Positions 23,172 through 33,829 of a DNA stretch of 64,000 nucleotides are shown here, piece by piece. Each line of letters begins with the position of its first letter. Position 1 is the stretch's first letter. Position numbers and translations under genes: made by a program. The notes beneath the pieces are model-generated. The model saw nothing but the letters and a program-made list of their open reading frames with translations, did no database searches and was not told where the DNA came from. Source of the DNA: Ctenosaura bakeri (Eukaryota > Chordata > Lepidosauria > Squamata > Iguanidae); contig CAOLHI010000644.1 of NCBI GenBank assembly GCA_948474755.1, positions 310,001 to 374,000 of the forward strand, written 5' to 3'.

Positions 23172-23235
<64 letters not shown>
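22936..23235 (+). mobile_element. tRNA-derived SINE (L2-like tail) inside BovB
   Basis: Begins GAGCCCTGGTGGCGCAGTGG and ends GAGGCGGGATACAAATAAAT followed by an (ATT)n microsatellite at about 23174-23235. BovB sequence resumes immediately after, showing this is a later insertion. Confidence 0.9.
23174..23235. repeat. (ATT)n microsatellite
   Basis: About twenty ATT units extending the SINE tail. Confidence 0.95.
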
Positions 23236-25137
23236 TTTGGTCCACTTCGTTATCCAGTGTATGTTTGCAAGATGATCTCTTATGCCTCTTTGTTTTCTAA
23301 ACCTAATTTTGGACATCTGGGACTTCTCATTCCATATATGGTAAAAGTCTTTGTTGTATATCTTTGAGCATCACTTTGCTTGCAAGGGAAATTAATGCAA
23401 TGCTCTGTTGGTCCATTTTAGTTATAATTTGAATAGATTCTGTTTTTATAGCTTGAAACATTTCTATTGGTACAGCAAGTCTGTTTAAAATGAGAGGCTT
23501 CAGTGAGATCTTGGCTGGAAAGGGTGGCTGGGTTGTGCTTAAGCAGCTGAGGGAAAAACCCAGAGAACTGGTACCTGAGGCTGAGAGTTATTGGCACAGA
23601 CTGTCAGAAGTTTGAACTGATTAATGTAACAACACTGTGTTTCACATGAAACTTAACAAAATATTTTATTTCTAATGTTACCATAACAAAGAATACAGTC
23701 TGTTATATAACCACTGAGTCGGCCTGAATTGTCTAAAGTCACTGGTAACAAAGAAGAACATACTATCGTAAATATATTATTTGGTTCTGAGAGAACACTT
23801 AAGATCCTAGCCCTTTGACACAAAGGTGGCACTTAAAGGGTGGAGTAAGGGTTAAGTGATAGTGTCAGGGTGCCTTATTAGGATGAAATTGCAAAACCAC
23901 TGCAAAACCAATCTAGTGAGAAATAACGGCCTGTTGCACCTGGTCTTTAAATTCTTAGGTTGTATTTTGGTACCGAAATTGATTCAGTATTCTTCTTTAG
24001 CTTTACTCTAATTTTTGATGTTAGCAACTCAGGGTCTGTACCACAATCTGTCCCTGTTCTTGTTTTTGCAGAAAGAATGGAGCTTCTTTATTTTCTGCTT
24101 CCAGTTATGTAGGCCAATTGATTTCTATATTACCCATCAGGCAAAGTTCACGTATATTTGGTTGCCTGGAATATGTTCTTCAATGAAGGAACTGACTTCA
24201 CAGAATTCAGTAAGTCACACTCCTGCTTTATTGCTTGATCCTAGGCACAATTCTCCTACAGTGTTTGATTCTGCTCTGTGTCCCCCCTTTACATTCTAAT
24301 AAGCTATGATTGTCAACATGTCCTGTTTTGCTGTGTGATCAGTTTCCTCCTGCATTCTAGCACAGGATCTTTCTATTCTTTTCTCTTCCCCCTCTGTAGT
24401 TAGAGTATAAACTTGGATTTATGAGTTTTCCATGAAGTCTTACTGATATTATACAGTCAGACTTTGCATTATATTCCTGACAGCTTTTACTATACCTCTT
24501 CTCACAGTTAATGCCACCTCATTTCTTATCTTTTCATTTCCTGAGTAACCACTGTGTAGTTACCTATGTGAAAACGTCACATTCCTGTCCACTGTAGTTT
24601 GCTCGTTGCAAGTATTGTGACCTTTATACATTTCATTTATTCTTTTACAGAATCTATCTTCCCCTGATTTTTGCTTTCATGTTCCTAAAATATGTGTTGT
24701 ACACCTTCAGACTTTCCTTTCACCTCGGAGCATGTCAGCAGCAAACATTCTTTTGGCTTGAATCCTACTGTGCCATTAGCCACTGTATCACTTGTACTTG
24801 TCCTCTGCTCTTTCCCAATAGCTAGTTGAGTTCCTTCCAACATGGAAGTCTAATTTTCTGATATTATGTCCTGTTTCATTTTGGGTTGTCTCACATAAGA
24901 CATTTAGGAGGTATTCAGGCAGTGGTACTGTCTCCTTCTGAGCAGTACTAATCAGTATTAAATATGGTGCCAGTGAAATTGCGCCTGTGAGATCCTCTTC
25001 CAGTGTCATTCCCCACTAAGGCAGATGCCCAATAGCTGTTAGGCACATTTGGTTTGGCTCCTTAGGATTTATTTAGTCCCACTGGAAAAGTTAGATTTGC
25101 TCTTTCCCATTTTCATCTAGAATTTTATGAGTTACTA

Positions 25138-25290
25138 AAGGAGTGGCTGTGTTGGTCTGGTGCAGTAAGCACAACAAAGAGTCCTGTGGCCCATTAACGA
25201 CTAAAGAATTTTTATTGTAGGTTAAGCTTTCATGGACTATTGCCTAGTTCATCAGATGCTGTCACGTTTATTTAGAAAGGCAGAGCTGCA
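25138..25290. repeat. Interspersed repeat fragment
   Basis: GGAGTGGCTGTGTTGGTCTG, then AGTCCTGTGGCCCATTAACG, AAGCTTTCATGGACTATTGC and TTCATCAGATGCTG. Same motif order as at 6636-6740. Parent element not identified. Confidence 0.45.
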
Positions 25291-25486
25291 GAAAGCTACG
25301 TAGCAAACAAAGCTTTTAGACACTGGAAAGATTGCAAGTACATAAAATATTAAAAGCACTGGCAAGTTAACCTACAGTAAAAGTTGCAAATAACTATCTG
25401 CATCTCAGGACATGGATTATATTAAGTGATCATTATAAAAACATTAGTGCCTACCATTACAGTCATGTGTCACAACAACATTTGTT

Positions 25487-25672
25487 CTTGTTATGTGCCT
25501 TCAAGTGGTTTCCAACTTATGGTGACCCTAAAGCAAAACTATCACAGGGTTTTCTGCGGCTGAAAGTGTGTGATGTACCCAAGATCATCCAGGGGGTTTC
25601 CACAGCCAAGCAGGGAATCAAGTCCTGGGACTCCATCACTCAAATCTCTACACCACTCTGGCTCACACACAA
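25487..25672 (-). mobile_element. tRNA-derived SINE with BovB/RTE-like tail
   Basis: Plus strand starts TTGTTATGTGCCTTCAAGTG (tail end) and finishes ACACCACTCTGGCTCA (head end); middle shortened relative to 9670-9902. Confidence 0.85.
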
Positions 25673-25759
25673 CAGCATACGTGATGCCACAGAACTGTCT
25701 AAAATAATAGGTTGTGGGTACAATAAAAAAAAAATTGAACATTCCACATTGGAAGGATG

Positions 25760-27184
25760 ACATTCCTGCACTGCTTCCTACAACTACATATGGGTGTCAT
25801 ACAGATTGAGGAAAGAACAGAACTAGGCAGAGATCCTGTACTCCATGAAGAAAACAGTCAGGCTCCCAATGTGGGCTCTGCATAGTATTAACAAATTAAT
25901 TATCCTGGGAAGGATTGCTTCTCCTCATTTTAACACTTCTACCTTACAAGAAAATAACAGCTCATTTCCTAACCCTAGAATTACTTGGAACTCCTCCAAT
26001 GCCACGCTGCCCTTAGCAATTCTTGCTCTACTTCCATCTCTTACATCCTCAAAGGCTTAACTGCTTTCAGATTTGCTTTTTGAATGTACAAAGGACTCAA
26101 AAGCTTGTTCTGACAGATAGCCCTTTGGGTTCTTCTCAAAACAAATCCACTTCTGTCTGAGGTAACATAAAATATATTTTCTGCAATTTAAAGAAATTTG
26201 TTAAGGGACATTTTTAGAATAAATTTCTCTGTGGGTCTACATAGCAATTGTACTCCATTTCAAGATGTTTTAATGCAATTTTACAATACAGAGAAACCTG
26301 CTTCAGAAGATTCTTTACTGAACGCTCACAGCCTTGCAGTTAAGCACATGTCGACTTGTGTTAAACAACAAATAAACGAATCATAATGAAAGAGTTTAAG
26401 AGTTAACAGAGCTGACAGAGCTTCCCTTCATTCTTTCCATCTAATTTCTTCTGTTTATGCTTTTATCATTCTGGAAGTAATGAACAGGTCAGACACTGAG
26501 CAACAAGAATACTGTGTTCAAGAAAGAAACATGCTGAAATCACCTTTTCTCAGAGCAGGAGAGCCAGATGTCAGAAAAGTTATTTTGAGGGCTACAGCTC
26601 CCCAAATCCCCTTGCAATATGATAACTACAAGGTTATTCCACAGGCTGCTATTTAACAGTAACAGGGTCATGCAATTAAAGAATGCAGTCCTTCTTCACA
26701 ACAGTTGCTCACCTTTCTAAATCACACCCCGCCAAAGCCCAGTTCACCTTTGCTGAAAGCACTGGAATTCAGCAAAGCAAAAGCATTTAGAGAGAGAGGA
26801 TATTGAGAGGTAAGCAGTAGGGAAATGTAGGTTTCTCCAGTCCTCACTCCCCATGTGTCTCTTCTGCTTTAAAAAAACAGATGTCCACCAGTGGCACAGT
26901 CAGAGCTGCATTTCCAGGCCAAAGTCTGGAGCTTGTAGCCTAGCCCCCATCAATGTTCTGTCAGAGCACATCAGCTGAAAAACATGGGCATAACAGGGTG
27001 TACCAGGGCTGATTCTGGTCAACGCAGCATCCTTAGATAAGTGGCAGCCAATATGCAACACAGGCTCCTTTTCTTATTCTTATTTCAAAAATAAAATTTC
27101 TATTTCCCTTCTCTAAAAGAAGATAAGGTCTGCCAAGAACATAAGACTCAACAGATTCCTCACTTACCTTGCAGAGAATTTCAT
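25760..27184. other. Unassigned DNA
   Basis: About 1.4 kb without a recognised element or exon. Confidence 0.4.
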
Positions 27185-27532
27185 TGTCCAGAAGGTAGAA
27201 GAGGCAATAAGGGGATGAGCTGTGTTAGATCTAATCCTAACCAACAGTGATGATCTGGTTAATGGGGTGGACTTTGAAGGCATAATTCAAACAGTTCCAG
27301 TGAGGAGGAAAAATGGGAGGTGTCTAAAGAAACCAGGATGGATGTTGAAAGAAGTTTTAACTGAGCTAAAATTTAAAAAGGGCATGCACAAGACATGGAA
27401 ATAGGATGAAATCACCAAACAGGAATTAAAACAAATAGAATGTGTAGGGAGAAAATCAGAAAAGCTAAAGTGCAGAGCAAGCTCAGGCTTGCTGCAGAAG
27501 CTAAAAATATAAAAAAGACTTTTGGGGTTATG

Positions 27533-27712
27533 TTGTTGGTCATTGGACTATGACCCTGGAGACCAGGGTTCAATTCCCTGCTGAGCCACAGAAACCCACT
27601 GGGTGACCTAGGTAGCGTCATACACACTCACCTCCAGAAAACCCTGTGATAAGTTGTCTTAGGGTCACCTTAAGTCAGAAACTACTTGAAGGCATGCAAC
27701 AACAGCTGTAGC
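27533..27712 (+). mobile_element. tRNA-derived SINE inside CR1
   Basis: GGTCATTGGACTATGACCCTG, then CCACTGGGTGACCTAGG, AAAACCCTGTGATAAG and tail GAAGGCATGCAACAACAGC. The 5' head is shortened. CR1 sequence lies on both sides. Confidence 0.85.
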
Positions 27713-28099
27713 AAAAGAATGAAGAAGGAAGTGGCAGGGCCACTACATGGAGAAGATGGCAAAATGCTAACAGGAGATAGAGAAAAGGCAGTACTACTCA
27801 ACACCTTCTTTGCTTTGGTATTCTTCCAAAAGAGAAATAGTGCTCAGGAGCAAAATTCTAACACTTGGTAATTACTTTCTCGGTTGTTCGAAAACAATGC
27901 TATTCCAGTGCCACTAATCAAGAATTGTCCTAGGCCACCTTCTACTGTCAATCAAATTACTAATGAAATAGTCTTATTGATCTGGAAAATTCTGGAGCCA
28001 GTTTAGTCCATACTTCTCAAGATGAACAAGCATAAATGAAGGATTCTAGTGTAATGCATACAGGTACTATTTTTAACGAAACCACCATCTCAGAGGTGC

Positions 28100-29187
28100 A
28101 GATTCTTCTGAAGACCTTTCAGGGTATCCATCCACAGATACAGACTGAAATAACAGACAGCTAGCATCTTTGAGAGTAATTCTGCTAAGTCTTCAAGAAA
28201 ACAGAGGCTCAGCAAAATCACCAGGTCAGAATCTAAGGCTTAGCAAACAACGTCAAGAATATTCACTTTAATCCAATTTTTTTTAGTCAGAGAAAGAAAG
28301 GCATCATCATATACACACAAAAGTAAGGGGATACTAACTGTAGTCAGTTTTGGAGCATGAAAAATATCTGAGGAGAAATTGTAGAAAGTTAATTAAGGTA
28401 CAAGTTGAATAATGTGGGTGCAAAAATACAGTCTTGATGCACAACCTTTACAACAGGGATAGCTTTGGTTAGGCTACCATGTACTCAGCATCTCACTTGT
28501 ACTGTGGTATTCCAGTACAGGATCATGATTAGTAAAGGCAGTCTTTTATCAATAGAAGAGGCAAGAAATTTGGCCCGTGATCTATCTCTGGGTATTGAAT
28601 TAAATGCTGATTTCAAGTCTATGAAGGCAACATATAGACTTTTACTCAGTGATCTTGTGTATTTCTCAGCCAAGTGGCTTAGCGGTAGGCAATGTTCAAG
28701 AGGTGACCTGCCCTTTCTGAAGCTAGTCTGCTCATCTCTTAGGATATTTTCATCTTCAATCCAGCCAATGAGTCTGTTGTTAAGATACTGAGCATATTTA
28801 GTTATACAGCAAACAGGTTTCTCTGACAGCCTCCTCTCTACCCAAGACTTTTCTAAGGCAAAATTGATTCTTGCTGGCCATATTAAAGGTACAGATATGA
28901 AATATTCTCTATCTGCTGCTCATACTACCTGCTCCCCAATTAATCTAGTACCATCAGTTAATACAGATAGGGATCCAAACTATCTTGAAAATTTGACCAT
29001 CTCTGAATATCATATGATTTTTACTGAAGCTAGACTTAATGTCATTCCTTCTGCTCTGCTGGATGGTAATTTCCAGGGAATTCCTTACAAAAACCATGGT
29101 TGTCCATCTGGAGATGGATTAGTAGATTCTCCACCCCATGTATTTTTCTTTTGTAATTTTTACAGACATGAGAGTTACAAGCTTGGT
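28100..29187 (-). mobile_element. Non-LTR reverse transcriptase fragment of another lineage
   Basis: The minus strand encodes reverse-transcriptase segments unlike CR1 or BovB in this window: YAQYLNNRLIGWIEDENILR, FRKGRSPLEHCLPLSHLAEK, SLYVAFIDLKSAFNSIPRD (the catalytic-Asp motif A) and KRLPLLIMILYWNTTVQVRC, within about 28480-28850, followed at lower coordinates by LFNLYLN. Sequence at 28860-29187 probably belongs to the same element upstream of the polymerase. It interrupts a CR1 copy whose two parts resume on each side. I do not assign the clade. The polymerase is incomplete (no FADD/YADD box found). Confidence 0.65.
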
Positions 29188-30345
29188 AGATTAAGGGAAT
29201 GCTGTGGATGTAGCGTATCTTGATCTCAATAAGGTCTTTGACAAGGTCCACCATGATATTCCTGCAAACAAGCTAGTAAAATGTGGGCTACGCTACGCTG
29301 TCGGTAGGTGAAGTTGTAATTGGTTGACTAACTGAACCCAAAGGATACTCACCATTGTCACCTCTTCATCCTGGAGAGAAGTGACTAGTGGGGTGCCACA
29401 GGGTTCTGTCCTGGGCCCAGTGATATTCAACAACTTTATAAATGACTTGGATGATGGAATAGGGGGCTTGATTATCAAAATTTACAGACGACACCAAATT
29501 AGGAGGGGTAGTTAACACCCCAGAGGACAGGATTAGAATTCAAAATGACATAAATGGTTAGAGAGCTGGGCCAAAACTAAGCAAATTGAATTTCAACAGA
29601 GAGAAATGTAAGATACTGCACTTAGGCATTAAAAAATGAAGCAAGTAGATATAGGATGGGTGATACCTGATTTGACTATTGTACATGTGAAAGGGATCTA
29701 GGAATCTTAGCAGACCACAAGCTGAACATGAGTCAGCTGTGTGATGTGGCAGCTAAAAAAGTCAATGTGATTCTAAACTGCATCAAGAGGAGTACAGCAT
29801 CTAAATCGAGGGAAGTAAAAGTACCACTGCTTTAGTCAGACCTCACCTGCAATATTGCGTCCAGTTCTAGGCAGCACAGTTCAAGAAGGATACTGACGAG
29901 GTGGAATGTGTCCAGAGGAGGGAGATCAAAATGGTCAAAGCCTGGAAACCATGCTCTTTGAGGAGCACTTTAGGGAGCTGGGTATGTTTAGCCTGAAGTT
30001 AAGAGGTGACATGACAGCCTTGTTTAAATATTTGAAAGAATGTCATATGGAAGATGAGGCAACTTTTTTTTAGCTGCACCAGAGACTAGGGCACAGAGCA
30101 ATGGCTTCAAACTACAGGAAAAGAGACCTCATCTAAACACTAGGAAGAACTTCCTAATGGTAAGAGCAGTTTGAGGGTGGAATATGCTGTCTTGAAGTGT
30201 GATGGAGGCTCCTTCATTGGAGGTTTTTAAACAGAGACTGGATGGCCACATGTTGGGAGTGCTTTGATTGTACATTCCTGCATGGCAGGGGTTTGTATTA
30301 GATGGCCTTTGTGTTCTATTCCAATTCTATGAGTCTAAGAAAAAA

Positions 30346-31068
30346 GTGCTTATTACCAAGTAAATGTAATAATAAGTAAATAAACAAATGCCACTTTTGC
30401 TCATTAAAGTTTCCCCATATTTTTGATAAAAATTTAAATTTTCTGCAAAACAGTATGTTCCAAAAACCAAGAGCCCACATTATTCCTTCCAAAGGAAGTT
30501 CTCCCCACTACTGGGATGTTTAATGGTGACACTGCATATTACATGCATGTGATACATACTGATTTTACTTGTACGCTTATTATACATACTTGTACATGTA
30601 TAAGCGTACATATGCATGTGAGAGAGATTGGGAGGAACTGAGATCTTGTGATGTAGTGTGAGATATGCATATTTTAATAAATACTCTCCAATATTTTAGC
30701 AGATCAAAATAGGAACAAACACGTAAATCTGAATATTTTCCAGCTAACAGGAGGGCACGGTCAAGAGTGCGGCTAATCGACACTAGAGCTTTGGGTTTGT
30801 TTATTTTGTGGGGAGGAGACTCAGTTCTTGCATTGTTAATTTAAATGGAATATTGATAACAGTAGACTACCCCCGTACAAATACATTCTTCCTTTCTAAC
30901 TCTCAAACAAAAACGCATTTCTCCGTCTCCCACATAAGCACACAGATTTTGATTCCTTATTTTCTCTTTCACACAAAAACATATCAATTCCTCACTATCT
31001 ATCTCTCACATGCATACATACACAAAAAGTATTTTTCCCACTTCTTTCTCTCTCCCACACACAAACAG
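30346..31068. other. Unassigned DNA with CA-rich end
   Basis: AT-rich sequence; an imperfect hairpin at about 30578-30606; from 30890 a CA/CT-rich tract leads into the DIRS element. Confidence 0.4.
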
Positions 31069-31148
31069 GTTGTTTACCTATAATTGTGGTTCTTCGAGGG
31101 GTCATCTTTGAACCCACACAAATATGACATTCAGAACATTCTAGAGCT

Positions 31149-31508
31149 GAGCAAAGGTTAAGAGGGGACATGATAGCCATGTTTAAATATTTGAAGTGAT
31201 GTCATGTCGAGGAGGGAGTGGGCTTGTTTTCCACTGCTCCAGAGACTAGGACAAGGAGCAATGAATTCAAGCTACAGGAAAGGAGATTCTGCCTGAAACT
31301 CAGGAAGAACTTCCTGATGGTCAGAGCTGTCTGGAAGTGGAATATGCTGCCTGGGAGTGTGGTGGAGTCTCCTTCTTTGGAGGTTTTAAAGCAGAGGCTG
31401 GATGGCCATCTGTTGGGAATGCTTTGATGTGTGTTCCTGCATATCAGGGAGTTGGACTGGATGGCCCCTGTGGTCTCTTCCAACTCTATGATTCCATGAT
31501 TCTATGAT
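31149..31508 (+). mobile_element. CR1 LINE 3' fragment in DIRS terminus
   Basis: Starts within the ORF2 end (GGTTAAGAGGGGACATGATAG), reads KNFLMVRAVWKWNMLPGS, and ends GATTCCATGATTCTATGAT, the octamer-type CR1 3' tail. It separates two halves of the DIRS left terminus, so it is the younger insertion. Confidence 0.9.
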
Positions 31509-31659
31509 AATCTCTTTGGTGGGAACTCCATCCATTTTTCCAATCGTATATATAACAACCCATGCACACGTTCCCTCAGTTCACAGTCCACTCAGGCTGG
31601 AATGGCTTCATGAAGAGGAATGACTCAGAAAGGAGGCAGACAGCTTGTATGAACTGACC

Positions 31660-31735
31660 ACTCAGAGAACCAATGTTACAGTTGTTCTTCTCCGCGGTCT
31701 CTGTGAATCACAGAAGTGGGAGACTCATAAGCGTA
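31660..31735. repeat. Putative DIRS internal complementary region
   Basis: GTTACAGTTGTTCTTCTCCG then GTCTCTGTGAATCACAGAAG and GGGAGACTCATA resembles the outermost sequence of both termini (left AATTGTGGTTCTTCGAGGGG; right, reversed, GAGTCTCTTCTTTGTGATC). DIRS elements carry such a copy of their joined ends next to the 3' terminus, which is where this lies for a minus-strand element. Confidence 0.5.
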
Positions 31736-31872
31736 TATATACAAATGAGAGACAGACAGGGAGGAGCTGATATGTGTTTGTGTGTGAGTCATGCCACGAG
31801 AGAAGTCAGCACTGCCTGTCTAAAATGGTGCGCTTTTGTAACCTGTCATCCATCTTTCATTTACATAATGAT

Positions 31873-32713
31873 TAGAGATGGGCCAACCAAATCCTCGAAT
31901 CCCGGGCAAGGATTCGAGATTTGTGAATCTGAATCCCTGTGCCAAAATAGGCAAACCGAATCTTTCAAATCCACCTACCAGATAGTTTGTTGGAGACCAG
32001 GATGTCTGAAAACTTTGGCAACTAGACACACAAGGGGAGACAGCACGTAGCTGAGTTTTCCCCTTGTTAGCCTTTGCTAACAATTTCAGAATTTACATCT
32101 GGGGTTGTATCCTAATATATTTAATTTCAACATTTAACATTTAAGTTCAGCACTTGACTGGAATCATGGACAGCTGAAAGATCCCTTTGCACAGCTCCCT
32201 TGCAAAGCTCTTTCACACACAATTCTGGGGTTCCTAGTTTTACAAGGTGCTACCTCCTTCTCTGCCAAAGTATGCTTATGCATCATCAAACTACAGACCT
32301 CAGGATGCCAGAAGGAGCTATGTAAAGAAAAACCAGTTTTGATCTGGATTATCTCTCTACTCTTGTATATGGCCCTGTTTACACAGGCAGGAAAATGTGG
32401 GATTAATCCGCATTTTCCTGCCTGTGTACAAAGGGCCCTCATGTCATTTTCAATCTGGGGAGATCCTGAGGCAAAACTATGGCAATTGTCCTGGCCGGAT
32501 TTCTTCAGAGGGAAGTTTGCCTTTGGCTAGGCTTTTGCTAAGGCTGAGAGAGTGTGTCTTACGCAGGATTATCCCTCTTTCCTTTGCTTTTTAAACCCTT
32601 TTTTTAAAAAAAAAGGAATCAAAAGATTTTAGATTCGTGACATTTGTGGATTCCCAGAATCTTCCAGGCATTCAGATCCAGATTCGGAAAATTCTAAATT
32701 CATCCCATCCCTA
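31873..32713. mobile_element. hAT-type element, 841 bp
   Basis: Short inverted ends TAGAGATGGG and CCCATCCCTA are flanked by an exact 8-bp duplication ATAATGAT at 31865-31872 and 32714-32721, the target-site length made by hAT transposases. Interior has no transposase; it contains a 67-bp palindrome at 32371-32437. It interrupts the DIRS recombinase. Confidence 0.85.
32371..32437. repeat. 67-bp near-perfect palindrome
   Basis: Starts GGCCCTGTTTACACAGGCAG and ends with its near reverse complement around a GATTAATC centre. The GGCCC/GGGCC ends suggest a minimal MITE of the group seen at 5940 and 21198, but no matching flanking trinucleotide was found. Confidence 0.8.
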
Positions 32714-33829
32714 ATAATGATGGATGAAAGTGGATGGCTGTGTCCAGGTGGCTACTCTGATAATGTCTGGAGGGTGATGGAGGTGGCCTCAGCACTTGTG
32801 GAGAAAACCTCTGAGCAGAGATAGGGGAGCTCTTCCTGTGACAAAAAAGATAACCTAGGAGCCTTTCAAAATTTATTGGTCTTGTCCGCATAAAATGCTA
32901 GGGCCCTCCTCATGTCTAAGGGGTAAAAAATCCTTTTCTTTGGATAGCAGGTTGGGGAATGAAGGTGAGCAAAAAAACTTCCTGGTTGAGGTGGAAAGCT
33001 CACATAACCTTTAGATGAAAGGAGATGTCAGAATGGAGGACCACCTTGTCTTTGTGACATTGGAGATATGGAGGATATGCATGAACTGCACACAATTACC
33101 CTGCCTTTCTGATGGAAGTGACAGCAGCCAGGAAGACTGTCTTCCTCAATGAACAATAGGTAAAGATTGGCTGTTGCTAGAGATTCAAAAAATCTTGACA
33201 TTCGCTCGGTAAGCATGAGTTGTAAATCCTAAACAGAGATCAGGCCAAGAGTGTGTGAGTTTGTGTTCTCCTATCCCTGGAAGAACCTTTTCATGAGGGG
33301 ATCTTAGAAATACAAAGTCTTGTCAAGAAGTCTAATACTATGAGACACGGCAAGCAAACAGATCGCGATGGATGAGAATGTCATGCTGTCTTTGAAGATG
33401 TGTTCAAAAAAAGTCAGGACATTGTGTACACAGATCTGCAGCCCAGAAAAGCCTGAATATGAAAGGAATGCTTGTAAATTATCCCATTTGTACTGGCAAG
33501 AGTGGTGTGTAGATGGTTTAAGAGATATCTAGGATATCTCATAGCCTCTGCAGTAGGTCATAGATGGGTACATGTTTCATATCATTAGCCTCAAGGTTTC
33601 CACAGGGGGTGATGCACTTGACTCTTCTGCTGACCATGTAATCCCTTCTCTATGGTAGATTGCAGAAGTGGTGGCAACAGAGGGTCAGCAATGGGGTGAA
33701 CCATTCTTGCCTGGGCCACCAGAAGGTGATTAGGATAAACCATGTGTCATTGTCCCTGATCTTTGTCCTTGACCAGCACCTTTGTGGTAAGAGAGAAAGG
33801 AGGGAAAACATGTGGAGTGGGCCCTGCCT

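Larger units (their letters stand above)
21905..25015 (-). mobile_element. BovB (RTE-clade) LINE, degenerate
   Basis: Minus-strand BovB copy. The left side matches the BovB 3' end and reverse transcriptase, including the catalytic box YADDT encoded at 22617-22631, and GATAAAATGCAACCT and CACCATATTCTGTCCTAAC on the plus strand. A SINE (22936-23235) splits the reverse transcriptase, which resumes at 23236-23430 (CATTCCATATATGGTAAAAG). The endonuclease is recognisable around 24020-24190 (decayed SPDGQYRNQIDYI-type block) and 24400-24470 (IISVRLHGK). The piece at 23430-24000 is not clearly BovB and may hold a deletion or insertion; the 5' limit near 25010 is approximate. Many stops and shifts. 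Confidence 0.8.
27185..30345 (+). mobile_element. CR1 LINE, composite copy with 3' end
   Basis: Plus-strand CR1 in three pieces. 27185-27530 holds the endonuclease end (LDLILTNSDDLVNGVDFEG); 27715-27880 the linker (GKMLTGDREKAVLLNTFFAL); 29188-30345 the reverse transcriptase from the AYLDLNKVFDKVHH-like segment through [16 protein letters not shown] and F/YADD-like blocks (about 29470-29500, TDDTKLGG) to the ORF2 end and the 3' end (CTATTCCAATTCTATGAGTC). The breaks are a SINE (27533-27712) and a minus-strand LINE piece (about 27900-29187). Stops and shifts make it inactive. Confidence 0.85.
31820..33640 (-). pseudogene. DIRS tyrosine recombinase relic
   Basis: Minus-strand reading in changing frames. 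The N-terminal part, about 33240-33640, shows an HPLMKRFF-like segment; LATANLYLLF follows at about 33160-33190; then KTVFLAAVTSIRKAG (33090-33140), whose Arg occupies the place of the first catalytic Arg; then HKDKVVLHSDISF (about 33020-33060); LNQEVFLLTF (about 32970-33000); a decayed His-x-x-Arg region (FSTSAEATSI); and ATWTQPSTFIHHY (about 32717-32755), the C-terminal box with the nucleophilic Tyr. A hAT (31873-32713) interrupts the gene just after that Tyr codon; the remaining C-terminus, NERWMTGYKSAPF, lies at 31820-31865. The enzyme would join DIRS circles to the genome. Stops and at least two frameshifts also disable it. Confidence 0.7.

Noticed and set aside
30578..30606. Hairpin as a small-RNA precursor
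   Set aside because: Arms are short and interrupted; nothing supports transcription.
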